Part shown: positions 14,969-24,239 of the stretch, in pieces
Position numbering within the stretch: position 1 is the first letter of the stretch
Layout of the letters: the number at the start of each line of letters is the position of its first letter
Origin: an uncultured Lachnospiraceae bacterium
GTDB taxonomy: Bacteria; Bacillota; Clostridia; Lachnospirales; Lachnospiraceae
Length of the DNA: 41,407 bases
Direction of reading: 5' to 3'
Assembly: GCA_902781455.1 (NCBI GenBank)
Contig: CACZJF010000021.1
Span: 1 to 41,407 of the forward strand
Notes under the pieces: generated by a model
The model's database searches: none
The model's input: the letters and a program-made list of their open reading frames with translations, nothing else
Told to the model about the DNA's origin: nothing
Position numbers and translations under genes: made by a program

Positions 14969-17446
14969 CTACTCAATCCCCTTGCGGAAATGCCCTCTTG
15001 TCACCGCATCCGGAAGCTGTCCTTTCAGGATCCTTTTCGTCTGGTCTCCGTTTTCAATCGTAAACAGATACCGGACAGAAGCCGGGGACAGCTCATATAC
15101 CTGCGCGCGCAGGGAAACCAGATCCAGCGGAACACTGTTATAGATCGTGTTGAGGCACAGCATGCAGTCATTTTTCACGGCGAACAGAACGCCCTTGCGG
15201 TCCTTCAGGTACCGTACGCCGAAATGATCCGAACTGCCTGAAGCGCCCTGCCGCTCACCGGTCCGGTCCTTTCCGTTCATGTCCTTCCCACGGCGGAAAC
15301 GTTCACACCCCAAAGTCGTCTTCGTCAGACACTGTGCGGACAGCATCAGCGGCTGGTATCCGTAGATCACACATTCACTTTCTTTACACCCGCGCTCGGC
15401 AAGCTCCTTCAGCGAGCACTCATAAGGCAGCGTGTCCATCGTCACGCCAAGCGCTCTCAGCTGCTCTCTTGCGACGCTGTTCCATGTGTAGAGCGAAGCG
15501 TCCGCGATCACTTCAAACCCGTCGTTGTCATTCAGAAGGTCCGATTCCTTCAGTGCCTGCAGCTGGTCATAACAGCCCACCACGATACCGTCGAGCGAGG
15601 ACTTCATGGCCGGGGAAAATGAGCCGAATTCCGTTTTCATTTTCTCCTGGACGATCCGGGCTGTATCCGCTCTCCAGACTGCAGGAAGCATGAGGTAGAC
15701 CTTTTTCGCGCTGTTCCAGACCAGATCCACATTCTTCGCGGTGCACAGGGATACGTCGAGGTAGATGCCACCCACCGTCTTCGCGGCAATCGCCGCCTCC
15801 AGCTGATCCTGCGTACACACGGAAGCTGTGACAGCCGGGTGAGAGATCTTTCTAAAGCCGCCCATATACAGGCCGTGCACATACTTTCCGCCCATGGCGT
15901 CTTCCCTGGCGTCAGGCCTGGGCTGTCCTGCCTCAATCGAATCGGCAGGATTCTCAGAAGCAGCAACCGCGTCCGATGAGATGGTCTCTTTGCTGATGCC
16001 ATCTGTAATCGACGTATCGGCATCTATGCCTCTTCCCTCAGCATCCGGTGCTGCTGCATCTTCGCGGTCAGGCTCATCTTCCGGCTTCTGCACCGGTTTC
16101 TTCCTGCGGTAAGGGGTAAGGATTTCCTGCCTGATCCCCTCGAGCGCAGCTCTTCGAAGTTCATTCAGATCCCTGACCGGAAGGAACAGCCCCTCTTCCA
16201 GATCGAGATCGATCGATTCAAATTCAAACTCCGAATTACCCGTTTTGCTGACCTGTTTCAGGACCGCTTCCCGGTCAGACGGCCGGTTCGTCGCGCGGGA
16301 AGGTACAAACCCTTCCGCCCGGAAACTGTTTCCGTCCAGATCGGAAACCTGCATCGAAGCAGGTGCTCCGGCATGTATCGACACCCGGGCTGTAAGCAGA
16401 ACCTTGTTCGGTTTCAGAAGATATCTTTCCCGGATCCCGGCCACCGCCTCCTGCGCGCTGCGCAGCGCGGAGCCTGTCTGCTCCGGCTTCTCTTCCAGGA
16501 GCATCATGTCTCTGCCATTTCGCTCCTGATAATATCCTTCCGAGAAATCTCCTCTGGAAAACAGCTTCTGCGCCAGCTGCCGGTCAGCCTCATCAACCCG
16601 GAAGCCTTCCCGTCCCTTCTCCAGGTACAGATCGATGTGTCTGCGGTACATCGCAGTCACACCGGCGGCATACTCGGGGCTCTTCATCCTGCCCTCGATC
16701 TTGAACGATATAATCCCGGCGTCCACCAGATCCGGAATCAGCCGCAGCGTACAGATATCCTTCGGGCTGAGCAGATACTGCTCCGACCGCTCATTGATCT
16801 GTTTCCGGTTCCTCACGTCGGAAGGCTTCTCATACAGGTCCCAGGGAAGACGGCAAGGCTGCGCGCAACGTCCCCTGTTGCCGCTCCTGCCGCCGATCAT
16901 ACTGCTCATCAGACATTTTCCGGAATAACAGTAGCACAAGGCTCCATGCACAAATGTTTCCAGCTCTACATCTGTCTTCTCTCGGATCAGGCGGATCTCG
17001 GCAAGGCTCAGCTCCCTCGAGAGCACAACCCGCTCCGCGCCCATTTCCTGCAAAAGCCTGACACCATCAGGCCCTGTGACAGTCATCTGCGTGGAAGCAT
17101 GCAAAGGAAGATCCGGAAAGATCTCCCTCAGAAAACGAAAGACACCGAAGTCCTGCACGAGCACTGCGTCCACGCCATGCTCATAGATCGGTGCAAGAAA
17201 CTCCGGCAGCGTCTCTTTCAGCTCATGCTCCTTCAGCAGCGTGTTCACTGTCAGGTACAGCTTCGCGCCGTGAAGATGACAATAATCGATCGCCTCAAGC
17301 AGCTCCTGTGTCTCAGGATTTTCAGCAAATGCGCGTGCTCCGAACATGCTGCCGCCAGCATAGACTGCATCCGCTCCCGCATTTACCGCCGCGCGGATGG
17401 CGTCCATGCTTCCGCCTGGTGCCAGAAGTTCAACCATCCGACTCAT
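14969..17446 (-). CDS. U32 family peptidase-like protein
   Basis: An 825-residue member of the long U32 group. The N-terminal TIM-barrel-like part begins VELLAPGGSMDAIRAAVNAGAD. The U32 signature with its Cys residues (ETFVHGALCYCYSGKCLMS, then NRGRCAQPC) lies near 165-205. A middle domain resembles DUF3656, then comes an acidic low-complexity linker (about 455-520) and a second barrel-like region. Family members annotated as collagenases are now mostly linked to RNA or ubiquinone hydroxylation; the substrate here is unknown. It starts three bases after the zapA stop, so it is in the ruvAB-zapA operon. Genome context in Clostridia often pairs it with zapA. Confidence 0.93.
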   Translation of the reverse strand: MSRMVELLAPGGSMDAIRAAVNAGADAVYAGGSMFGARAFAENPETQELLEAIDYCHLHGAKLYLTVNTLLKEHELKETLPEFLAPIYEHGVDAVLVQDFGVFRFLREIFPDLPLHASTQMTVTGPDGVRLLQEMGAERVVLSRELSLAEIRLIREKTDVELETFVHGALCYCYSGKCLMSSMIGGRSGNRGRCAQPCRLPWDLYEKPSDVRNRKQINERSEQYLLSPKDICTLRLIPDLVDAGIISFKIEGRMKSPEYAAGVTAMYRRHIDLYLEKGREGFRVDEADRQLAQKLFSRGDFSEGYYQERNGRDMMLLEEKPEQTGSALRSAQEAVAGIRERYLLKPNKVLLTARVSIHAGAPASMQVSDLDGNSFRAEGFVPSRATNRPSDREAVLKQVSKTGNSEFEFESIDLDLEEGLFLPVRDLNELRRAALEGIRQEILTPYRRKKPVQKPEDEPDREDAAAPDAEGRGIDADTSITDGISKETISSDAVAASENPADSIEAGQPRPDAREDAMGGKYVHGLYMGGFRKISHPAVTASVCTQDQLEAAIAAKTVGGIYLDVSLCTAKNVDLVWNSAKKVYLMLPAVWRADTARIVQEKMKTEFGSFSPAMKSSLDGIVVGCYDQLQALKESDLLNDNDGFEVIADASLYTWNSVAREQLRALGVTMDTLPYECSLKELAERGCKESECVIYGYQPLMLSAQCLTKTTLGCERFRRGKDMNGKDRTGERQGASGSSDHFGVRYLKDRKGVLFAVKNDCMLCLNTIYNSVPLDLVSLRAQVYELSPASVRYLFTIENGDQTKRILKGQLPDAVTRGHFRKGIE

Positions 17447-17449
17447 GAA

Positions 17450-17884
17450 TTATGACTTCTCTTTCTGAGACTGCGCTCTGCTGTCCGCCTGGCTGAGCCT
17501 CGCCTCCAGCATGGCAATCTTCTTCTGATAATCGTCCGCTTCTTCCTTGAGAGAAGTGATCCGCTTCTGATCCTCCTCCAGTCTCACCTGGGCGGAGACC
17601 AGCTCATGTCTCACCTCGTACAGTTCCCTGTCCTTGTCCGACAGATCCGCCTCAAGCTTCTCCACCTGACGCTTCGCCTTGAAATAATCGTCCGCCGTAT
17701 TGAGATCCAGCATCAGACTCTTCTGTACGGAAGGAAGACGATTATAACCATCCAGAGCCTTCAGCTCCGTAATCCGGTTATTCAGGTAAGACGCTACCTG
17801 ATGCAGGTAATCCTCACTCTCATACCCGCCCAGCTTATAGATCTTTCCGCCGATCACAACCTCTGTTACATTCTTCTTTTCCAT
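17450..17884 (-). CDS. zapA: Cell division protein ZapA
   Basis: Binds FtsZ and promotes bundling of the Z ring. The 144-residue protein begins VTEVVIGGKIYKLGGYESEDYL, the ZapA beta-hairpin, with helix ASYLNNRITELK. A long coiled coil runs from about 70 to 135 (VEKLEADLSDKDRELYEVR). It is longer than E. coli ZapA and similar to Firmicutes forms with an extended coil. It lies between ruvB (21 bases) and the U32 gene (3 bases), clearly co-transcribed. Confidence 0.93.
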   Translation of the reverse strand: MEKKNVTEVVIGGKIYKLGGYESEDYLHQVASYLNNRITELKALDGYNRLPSVQKSLMLDLNTADDYFKAKRQVEKLEADLSDKDRELYEVRHELVSAQVRLEEDQKRITSLKEEADDYQKKIAMLEARLSQADSRAQSQKEKS

Positions 17885-17905
17885 GTGCTTCCCCTTACTA
17901 ATTGA

Positions 17906-18907
17906 TCATTCAGTAACAAGCGCAATCCCAAGATGCCGGTATGCCAGATCCGTAACCACACGCCCGCTCGGCGTGCGCATCAGGAAACCATTCTTGATCA
18001 GGTATGGCTCATACACATCTTCCAGCGTTCCTGCGTCCTCTCCGATCGCTGCGGCCAGATTGCTCAGTCCGACCGGTCCCCCTGAGAACTTCTCGATCAT
18101 CGTCGTCAGAATCATGCGGTCCAGATTGTCGAGCCCCATCCGATCCACGTCCAGAAAGTCCAGCGCCTTTGCCGCCACATCGCCGGTGATCTCACCGTCA
18201 TACATGACCTGCGCGATATCCCGGGTCCGCTTCAGCAGGCGGTTCGCAAGTCTGGGGGTTCCGCGGGATCTTCTGGCAATCTCCTGCGCACCCTTCTCAT
18301 CGATCTCCACGCCAAGCACACGCGCCGAACGGGACACGATGGTCTTCAATTCCTCCGGTGTATAATACTCCAGATGATGGATCACACCAAACCGGTCCCT
18401 GAGCGGAGCTGTCAGCAAGCCTGCCCTCGTCGTCGCACCGACAAGCGTAAACGGCGGAAGATCAAGACGGATCGATCTTGCCGCAGCCCCCTTGCCGATC
18501 ATGATGTCAATCGCGAAGTCCTCCATTGCCGGATACAGGACCTCTTCCACCTGCCGGTTCAGCCGGTGAATCTCGTCCACGAACAGCACATCCCCTTCAC
18601 TCAGGCTGTTCAGTACCGCGGCAATCTCGCCCGGCTTCTCAATCGCAGGACCGGACGTGACCTTCATATTCACACCCATCTCATTGGCGATGATACCGGC
18701 AAGAGTCGTCTTCCCAAGCCCGGGAGGCCCATAGAACAGCACATGGTCCAGAGACTCCCCGCGCTTTTTGGCAGCTTCGATATAGATTTTCAGAGACTTC
18801 TTCGCCTTCTCCTGCCCGATATACTGTTCCAGTGTCTGCGGCCGGAGCTTAGGCTCCAGGCGAAGATCCTCTTCTGTTTCGTCTGTTGTTATGATTCTTT
18901 TTGGCAT
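17906..18907 (-). CDS. ruvB: Holliday junction branch migration ATPase RuvB
   Basis: The hexameric AAA+ motor that, with RuvA, moves Holliday junctions. It has 333 residues. It shows [15 protein letters not shown] at the N-terminus, Walker A GPPGLGKT (60-67), Walker B LFVDEIHR, sensor 1 region [11 protein letters not shown], arginine-finger region PLRDRFG, and the C-terminal winged helix ([14 protein letters not shown]). It starts four bases after the ruvA stop. No ruvC gene is in the window, as is usual in Firmicutes. Confidence 0.98.
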   Translation of the reverse strand: MPKRIITTDETEEDLRLEPKLRPQTLEQYIGQEKAKKSLKIYIEAAKKRGESLDHVLFYGPPGLGKTTLAGIIANEMGVNMKVTSGPAIEKPGEIAAVLNSLSEGDVLFVDEIHRLNRQVEEVLYPAMEDFAIDIMIGKGAAARSIRLDLPPFTLVGATTRAGLLTAPLRDRFGVIHHLEYYTPEELKTIVSRSARVLGVEIDEKGAQEIARRSRGTPRLANRLLKRTRDIAQVMYDGEITGDVAAKALDFLDVDRMGLDNLDRMILTTMIEKFSGGPVGLSNLAAAIGEDAGTLEDVYEPYLIKNGFLMRTPSGRVVTDLAYRHLGIALVTE

Positions 18908-18911
18908 ATGT

Positions 18912-19526
18912 TTATAATCCGATCAGCTTCAAAGCCTGCTTCAGGATATCCTGGGTCTCCATGCCTTCCGTCACCTTCACCTTACGGACTGCGCGAAGTG
19001 CTTCAGAGTTGGAGTATCCCAGCGCGGTGAGCGCCTGTACAGCGTCTGTCAGTTCTGTGTCAACCACTGCGGAAGACGCTGCCGAAGGAGCTGTGAAGTC
19101 ATCTCCGCCCTGAATCGCATCTTCCAGCTTCAGCTTATCTTTCAACTCCAGAATCAGTTTCTTCGCGGTCTTCGCCCCGATTCCCGGCGCTCTGGAGAGT
19201 GCCTTGTCATCATCAGAGAATACGGCAAACCGAATATCATTCGCGCTCATCGCTCCGAGAATTCCAAGCGCAGCCTTCGGGCCAACGCCGGAGACGGAGA
19301 TCAGGGTCTTGTAGACATTCAGGTCGTCCTGTGACAGGAATCCGTACAGACGGATCGCGTCCTCCGAAACAGACATATAAGTGTGGATTTTCACTTCCTC
19401 ACCGGCGGGCGGCATATCTGATGCATCTCTGACGCTGACCAGAACCTCGAATCCGACTCCGCCGACTTCCACAATCACCCGGTCCGGTGACACCTGCGCG
19501 ACGATACCGCGTAGAAAAGAAATCAT
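18912..19526 (-). CDS. ruvA: Holliday junction branch migration protein RuvA
   Basis: Tetrameric junction-binding protein with 204 residues. An OB domain ([20 protein letters not shown]) is followed by two helix-hairpin-helix motifs ([14 protein letters not shown] and [17 protein letters not shown]) and a C-terminal RuvB-contacting domain ([20 protein letters not shown]) after an acidic flexible linker. The first gene of the ruvA-ruvB-zapA-U32 run. GAGGAA lies 10 bases before the ATG. A GC-rich repeat region separates it from the sugar kinase gene upstream. Confidence 0.98.
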   Translation of the reverse strand: MISFLRGIVAQVSPDRVIVEVGGVGFEVLVSVRDASDMPPAGEEVKIHTYMSVSEDAIRLYGFLSQDDLNVYKTLISVSGVGPKAALGILGAMSANDIRFAVFSDDDKALSRAPGIGAKTAKKLILELKDKLKLEDAIQGGDDFTAPSAASSAVVDTELTDAVQALTALGYSNSEALRAVRKVKVTEGMETQDILKQALKLIGL

Positions 19527-19542
19527 ACTTTTTATTCCTCTT

Positions 19543-19640
19543 GCAGGCCGGCCGGAACCGGCCTGCTTTCCGATAACCTGCTTCCAATCCGGCCGGCCTG
19601 TCTGCTGTCCGAATATCAGCTTCAGATCCGGCCCGGCCGG
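19543..19640. repeat. GC-rich inverted and tandem repeats between the sugar kinase gene and ruvA
   Basis: A perfect hairpin with 9-base arms GCAGGCCGG/CCGGCCTGC spans 19543-19566. Two diverged tandem units of about 35-40 bases, each beginning CCGGCCTG and ending in ATCCGGCC, start at 19558 and 19593. More CCGG-rich palindromes run to about 19647. The hairpin could terminate the sugar operon, but no T tract follows on the minus strand. Confidence 0.7.
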
Positions 19641-19653
19641 CGCCGGCGCTTCC

Positions 19654-21252
19654 TTATGCTTTCAGTGTCTCGATCGCAGCCTTCTCTACCGGGATGCAGT
19701 CTGCATAGCGGGCAGTGAATGTCTCGAAGCCTTCGATGTCCGCCGGATCCGCTTCCATGGTTTCACTCGCCATGTCCGCAAAGATCTTCTTCTCAAGCCA
19801 GTCTTCCAGGGTCTGGCCGTCTTCCTTCTTCACAAGGTACAGAGCCAGGAGTGCCATGCCCCAGGGACCGCCTTCTCCCGCTGTCTCAAGGACGCTGACC
19901 GGTGCGTGAACCGCCGCTGCCAGATAACTCTGCGCGACGCCCTTCGTCTTAAACAGACCGCCATGGCCCATGATGCGGTCGACCTTCATCTTCTCGTCCT
20001 TCAGCAGGATGTCAAGACCAAGCTTGACCGCTCCAAGGGAAGAGTACAGGTGCGATCTCATGAAGTTCGCAAGATTGAAATTGCTGTCCGGCTGTCTTGC
20101 GAAGAGCGGACGGCCTTCATTCAGATGCGTGATTCCCTCTCCCGAATAGTAGCCATAGGACAGCAGGCCGCCGCAGTCCTTGTCACCCTTGAGTGAATTC
20201 TCATACAGCAGGCCATACAGCTTGCCCGGATCCATCGGGAATCCTGCCAGCTCGGCAAACTCGCCGAACAGCTTCACCCATGCGTTCAGATCGGAGGTAC
20301 CGTTGTTCGCATGGGACATCGCCACCGGATAGCCGGACGGCGTCGTAACCATATCGATCTCCCGGTACATCTTTGACAGCGGCTTTTCGCAGACGAGCAT
20401 CGCAAATGTGCTGGTTCCGGCGCTGACATTGCCGGTACGGGGCGCAACCGCATTGGTCGCGACCATGCCGGTTCCCGCGTCGCCTTCGCTCGGTGCAAGT
20501 ACAATGCCTGCCTTCAGTGTTCCGGTCTCGTCCAGAAGCTTTGCGCCAGCCTCGGTCAGAATACCGGCTTCCTGTCCTGCGCCCAGGACCTTCGGCAACA
20601 CATCACGGAGCTTCCAGCTGTATCCATCCTTCGCGATCAGCTCATCGAACTTGTCAACCATCTTCTGGTCATAGTCAACGGTCTCAGAATCAATCGGGAA
20701 GATTCCGGATGCATCGCCGACACCAGTCACCTTCTCACCGGTCAGCAGGAAATGCACATAAGAATCCAGCGTCGTTACGAAGTCAACCTCTTTCAGATGC
20801 GCTTCCTTGTCAAGCATGCACTGATACAGATGGGCAATCGTCCAACGCAGCGGAATGTTGAAGTCGAACAGTTCTGTCAGCTCATCCGCCGCCTGCTGCG
20901 TGTTCGAATTCCTCCAGGTCTGGAACGGCGACAGCAGCTTCCCGTCCTTGTCCAGAGCAATGTAGCCGTGCATCATCGCGCTGATGCCGATCGCGCCGTA
21001 GGTATCCGGCGTAATGCCGTACTTCTCTTCCACATCCTTGCGCAGGTTCGAATAGCAGGTCTTCAGGCCATTCAGGATCTCCTCCTGAGAATAGGTCCAG
21101 ATCCCGTCAATCAGGGAATTCTCCCAGCCGAAGCTGCCTGTCGCAAGGACCTCTCCGTTCTCACCGACCAGAACACCCTTGATGTTGGTCGATCCAAATT
21201 CAATGCCAAGTGCCGTCTTCCCGTTTTTAATTGCATCTCTGATTTCTGACAT
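19654..21252 (-). CDS. FGGY-family carbohydrate kinase (ribulokinase/xylulokinase type)
   Basis: Phosphorylates a sugar, probably a pentulose. It has 532 residues. The ATPase-fold signatures are visible: LGIEFGSTNIKGVLVG (phosphate 1), GISAMMHGYIALD, LAPSEGDAGTGMVATN with the catalytic Asp region, GNVSAGTSTFAM (phosphate 2), and GHGGLFKTKGVAQS near the adenosine site. It is 15 bases downstream of araD, so L-ribulose is a likely substrate. Relatives of this length are often labelled xylulokinase, so the sugar is not settled. AAGGAGAG precedes the ATG. There is no araA in the window. Confidence 0.88.
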   Translation of the reverse strand: MSEIRDAIKNGKTALGIEFGSTNIKGVLVGENGEVLATGSFGWENSLIDGIWTYSQEEILNGLKTCYSNLRKDVEEKYGITPDTYGAIGISAMMHGYIALDKDGKLLSPFQTWRNSNTQQAADELTELFDFNIPLRWTIAHLYQCMLDKEAHLKEVDFVTTLDSYVHFLLTGEKVTGVGDASGIFPIDSETVDYDQKMVDKFDELIAKDGYSWKLRDVLPKVLGAGQEAGILTEAGAKLLDETGTLKAGIVLAPSEGDAGTGMVATNAVAPRTGNVSAGTSTFAMLVCEKPLSKMYREIDMVTTPSGYPVAMSHANNGTSDLNAWVKLFGEFAELAGFPMDPGKLYGLLYENSLKGDKDCGGLLSYGYYSGEGITHLNEGRPLFARQPDSNFNLANFMRSHLYSSLGAVKLGLDILLKDEKMKVDRIMGHGGLFKTKGVAQSYLAAAVHAPVSVLETAGEGGPWGMALLALYLVKKEDGQTLEDWLEKKIFADMASETMEADPADIEGFETFTARYADCIPVEKAAIETLKA

Positions 21253-21267
21253 GTCTCTCTCCTTAAC

Positions 21268-21960
21268 TCACTTTCCCTGACCGTAATACGCATTCGGTCC
21301 GTGCTTCCTCTGGAAATGCTTCTCCTTGATGTACTCCGGCGCGTCCGGCGCATCCGCATCAATCAGTTTCGTGATGAAGTCCATTTTCGCCACTTCCTCA
21401 AGGACCTTCGCATGATAGACAGCCTGGAAGCAGTCCTTGCCCCATGCGAACGGGCCATGGTTGCGGCAGATCACGCCCGGCACATAGACCGGATTGCGGC
21501 CTTCGAACGCTTCGATGATCACCTTGCCCGTGTTCTTCTCGTATCCCTCTTCCACCTCTTCCGGTGTGAGATTTCTGGTGCAGGGAATCGCGCCGTAGAA
21601 ATAATCCGCATGTGTGGTTCCCTTCAGCGGGATGTCCTTCCCGGCCTGCGCCCAGCCGACCGCAAAGGTTGAATGCGTATGCACGACACCTCCGATCTCC
21701 GGAAATGCTTTGTACAGTTCCAGATGTGTCGCGGTATCCGTGGAAGGATTCAGGTCACCCTCGACCTTGTTGCCTTCAAGATCCATGACTACCATGTGCT
21801 CCGGCTTCAGTTCCTCATAGGAAACACCGCTCGGCTTGATCACAAACAAGCCCTTCTCACGGTCAATTCCGCTCACATTTCCCCAGGTAAATGTGACGAG
21901 CTCATACTTTGGAAGCTGCAGGTTCGCTCTGCAAACCTCCTCCTTCAGTTTCTCCAGCAT
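21268..21960 (-). CDS. araD: L-ribulose-5-phosphate 4-epimerase
   Basis: Class II aldolase-fold zinc enzyme that turns L-ribulose-5-phosphate into D-xylulose-5-phosphate. The 230-residue length is normal. The fold's signatures are [34 protein letters not shown] (zinc His pair), [13 protein letters not shown] and [12 protein letters not shown] strong AAGGAGGA site precedes the ATG. It sits between the ROK kinase (13 bases) and the FGGY kinase (15 bases) in one operon. Confidence 0.96.
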   Translation of the reverse strand: MLEKLKEEVCRANLQLPKYELVTFTWGNVSGIDREKGLFVIKPSGVSYEELKPEHMVVMDLEGNKVEGDLNPSTDTATHLELYKAFPEIGGVVHTHSTFAVGWAQAGKDIPLKGTTHADYFYGAIPCTRNLTPEEVEEGYEKNTGKVIIEAFEGRNPVYVPGVICRNHGPFAWGKDCFQAVYHAKVLEEVAKMDFITKLIDADAPDAPEYIKEKHFQRKHGPNAYYGQGK

Positions 21961-21973
21961 GCATCCTTCCTCC

Positions 21974-23194
21974 TTACTGATTTTTCTTTGCTGTTGTCTT
22001 CTTCGCTGCTGATGCTTTTGTGGCTGTCTTTTTCGCTGTCGATGTCTTTTTCGCTGTCGATGTCTTTTTCGCTGTCGATGCCTTCGCGGCTGTTTTCTTC
22101 GTCGCAGCCTTCGTGGTCGTCTTCTTCTCTGCAGTCTTCACGGCCGTCTTCTTCTCCGCAGCCTTCGCGGCTGTCTTCACAGTACTCTTCCTGCCTGCAG
22201 CCTTCTTCGCAGCCGGCTTCTTTCCGGCTTCCTGCTCCGCGTCATGGATCATCGCAAGAGAACCGTAGATATTCGAATCATCACCGAGTGCCGCTGTCTT
22301 CAGCTCAACCGTCGGACGGATCGAAGTCATACAGTAACGGTCGATCTCTTCCAGCACCTTGTCACGGAACAGATCCCCGGTTGCCTCCACGACACCTCCG
22401 CCGAAGATCACGACATCCGGGCTGATGGTATTGATGAGGTTGCCGGTCGCAATCGCCAGGTAATGGCACGCACGGTCGATGGCCTCCTCCGTCACCTTGT
22501 CATGGTGGGCCAGCGCCTTCTTCAGGAACTTGCTGCGGAAGACTCCTTCCTTCACCTGTTCCGCCATCTCGGACTCTCTGCCGCGCGAAACCTGCTGCCT
22601 GATGTAGGAAGAGATGCCCTGTTTGCTGGAAAATGCTTCCAGGCATCCTCTCTGACCGCATCCGCACAGCGGTCCCTCCGGATCCAGAATCATATGGCCG
22701 TACTCTGCTGCCTTGAATCCGGTTCCGGTGAAAAGAGAGCCATTCAGAATCAGGCCGCCGCCCATACCGGTTCCGACAAAGAACCCGACGACATTGTTGT
22801 ATCCCTTCCCGGCGCCATACTTATACTCACCGAGAACACCGACGTTCACGTCATTGCCGATATAGAAAGGAACGCCGAACTTCTCCTCGAGCGGCGTACG
22901 GATATCATAATTGCGGAATGGCAGATTCGGCGTGAAAAGGATAATGCCCTTGCCCTGGTCGATGACACCCGGCGCTCCGGCAGAGATCGCATTGATCTGG
23001 CTCTTCTTGATGCCGGACGTGGCAAGCAGTTCCTCCACAACACTCACGATGACATCCTGCACATTCTGTGATGAGCTTCCGGCTTCCGTAGACTTCTTCT
23101 TGTAGCGGCAGACAATCTGATCCTTGCTGTCAAAAATCGCCCCGAGCACCTTCGTCCCGCCAATATCCAGACAGATATTATACTTCTCAGCCAT
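21974..23194 (-). CDS. ROK family sugar kinase with a C-terminal histone-H1-like K/A/T tail
   Basis: Residues 1 to about 322 form a complete ROK kinase, probably glucokinase-like: DIGGTK at 10-15 (ATP loop), catalytic Asp115 in GNDVNVG, and the ROK zinc site His167 with Cys177, Cys179 and Cys184 in [15 protein letters not shown]. There is no N-terminal helix-turn-helix, so it is an enzyme and not a ROK repressor. Residues about 324-406 are a lysine/alanine/threonine repeat ([15 protein letters not shown]), unlike any normal ROK kinase and resembling histone H1-like DNA-binding tails. The tail is in frame with no stop between, and part of it is an 18-base tandem repeat. GAGGAGG lies close upstream of the ATG. 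It is the first gene of the ROK-araD-FGGY operon. Confidence 0.92.
   Translation of the reverse strand: MAEKYNICLDIGGTKVLGAIFDSKDQIVCRYKKKSTEAGSSSQNVQDVIVSVVEELLATSGIKKSQINAISAGAPGVIDQGKGIILFTPNLPFRNYDIRTPLEEKFGVPFYIGNDVNVGVLGEYKYGAGKGYNNVVGFFVGTGMGGGLILNGSLFTGTGFKAAEYGHMILDPEGPLCGCGQRGCLEAFSSKQGISSYIRQQVSRGRESEMAEQVKEGVFRSKFLKKALAHHDKVTEEAIDRACHYLAIATGNLINTISPDVVIFGGGVVEATGDLFRDKVLEEIDRYCMTSIRPTVELKTAALGDDSNIYGSLAMIHDAEQEAGKKPAAKKAAGRKSTVKTAAKAAEKKTAVKTAEKKTTTKAATKKTAAKASTAKKTSTAKKTSTAKKTATKASAAKKTTAKKNQ
22035..22070 (-). repeat. 18-bp coding tandem repeat in the ROK kinase tail
   Basis: Two exact 18-base units (22035-22052 and 22053-22070), flanked by partial copies on both sides, encode the AKKTST hexapeptide. 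Confidence 0.9.
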
Positions 23195-23208
23195 TCTTCT
23201 TCCTCCTC

Positions 23209-23226
23209 TATAAACGCAAGTTTATA
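23209..23226. promoter_or_regulatory. Candidate operator palindrome before the sugar operon
   Basis: Perfect 7-base arms TATAAAC/GTTTATA with a 4-base spacer. On the minus strand they lie just before the GAGGAGG site of the ROK gene. It could be a repressor site or a hairpin hiding the binding site. It does not match the cre or AraR consensus that I know. Confidence 0.4.
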
Positions 23227-23400
23227 TCTGACGCAATCCGTTCGGACGCGAATACCGTAACCTCATGCCTCCTGTCATGTGTCATCCGAAACCGGGCATT
23301 TGCCCTATGCATCATATCATATCATAGTTTTGCGATTCACGCTTCATCGAATATGCGATATACTGAACCTGTACCGATCATACTTCAGAAAGAGGCAGAT

Positions 23401-24033
23401 ATGGAGAAAAATGACATTATCATCATCGGCATTGCCGGCGGGACCGGCAGCGGAAAGACAACCATCACCAAAAAGATTGAAGAACGGTTTCAGGAAGAAG
23501 TCACTGTCCTCTACCATGACGATTATTACAAGGCGCGCCATGACCTGACATACGAAGAGCGGGTGAAGCTGAACTACGATCATCCTGCTGCTTTCGATAC
23601 CGAGCTGATGATCCGGGATCTCGCAGCCCTGAAAAGCGGTGTGGCTATCGACTGCCCGGTCTATGATTACTCGATCTACGACCGCACAGATCAGACGCAT
23701 ACCGTTACTCCCTCAAGGGTCATCCTCGTCGAAGGAATCCTGATCTTCCATGAGAAGGCGCTCCGGGACCTGATGGATATCAAGCTTTTCGTGGACGCAG
23801 ATGCAGATGTCAGAATCCTGAGAAGAATCCTCCGCGATGTCAAAGAGAGAGGCCGTTCCCTGGACAGCGTGATCACGCAGTATCTGGGAACCGTCAAGCC
23901 CATGCATGAAGCCTTCGTGGAGCCGTCGAAGAAGTACGCGGACATCATCATTCCGGAAGGCGGCAAAAACCTGGTCGCGCTGGACATGGTGCTCAACCGG
24001 GTACAATTCCATCTTGACTCCCATGACAGATGA
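23401..24033 (+). CDS. udk: Uridine kinase
   Basis: Phosphorylates uridine and cytidine in pyrimidine salvage. From the ATG at 23401 it has 210 residues, the usual length. The P-loop GIAGGTGSGKTT lies near the N-terminus. YHDDYYKARHDLTYEERV carries the substrate-binding Asp and Tyr, and DCPVYDYSIYDRT and RRILRDVKERGRS (lid) follow. I chose this start over an ATG 16 codons upstream because AGAGG stands a few bases before it and the protein then begins like relatives. It is divergent from the ROK operon and has its own terminator. Confidence 0.95.
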   Translation: MEKNDIIIIGIAGGTGSGKTTITKKIEERFQEEVTVLYHDDYYKARHDLTYEERVKLNYDHPAAFDTELMIRDLAALKSGVAIDCPVYDYSIYDRTDQTHTVTPSRVILVEGILIFHEKALRDLMDIKLFVDADADVRILRRILRDVKERGRSLDSVITQYLGTVKPMHEAFVEPSKKYADIIIPEGGKNLVALDMVLNRVQFHLDSHDR

Positions 24034-24126
24034 TCTGTCATGGCAGCCAACAGACAGAAGACAGCCATGGACAATAACGCAGCAACTTCTGCCTGCCGAA
24101 AACAGATTCTACGATTGAATACCAAA

Positions 24127-24164
24127 AAAGCGCTGATGAGGTTTTCAAAACCTGTCAGCGCTTT
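24127..24164. terminator. Bidirectional terminator between udk and the sugar-binding protein gene
   Basis: Outer arms AAAGCGCTGA/TCAGCGCTTT (24127-24136, 24155-24164) and an inner stem AGGTTTT/AAAACCT make one long hairpin. On the minus strand it is followed by a run of T (CGCTTTTTTGG). On the plus strand CTTTCC and then TTTTATT follow. The position suits both convergent genes. Confidence 0.8.
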
Positions 24165-24239
24165 CCTGCGTTTTATTATCTGAGGTGTATATTCCATTGA
24201 GACTTGTTTTTCGACAAGGTAACGATCAGGCAAAACCAC

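Noticed and set aside
14933-14969. Two short TTTC(C)ACTGAG..GATCC repeats near the end of the U32 gene
   Set aside because: Only two imperfect copies of about 17 bases were seen; this is too little to call a regulatory or mobile repeat.
23210-23275. Short leader peptide frame upstream of the ROK gene (ATG after AGGAGG, 14 codons)
   Set aside because: The spacing between AGGAGG and the ATG is about one base, too short, and there is no run of regulatory codons.
24034-24126. Possible small gene between udk and its terminator
   Set aside because: No start with a ribosome site and no recognisable protein; it appears to be 3' untranslated sequence.
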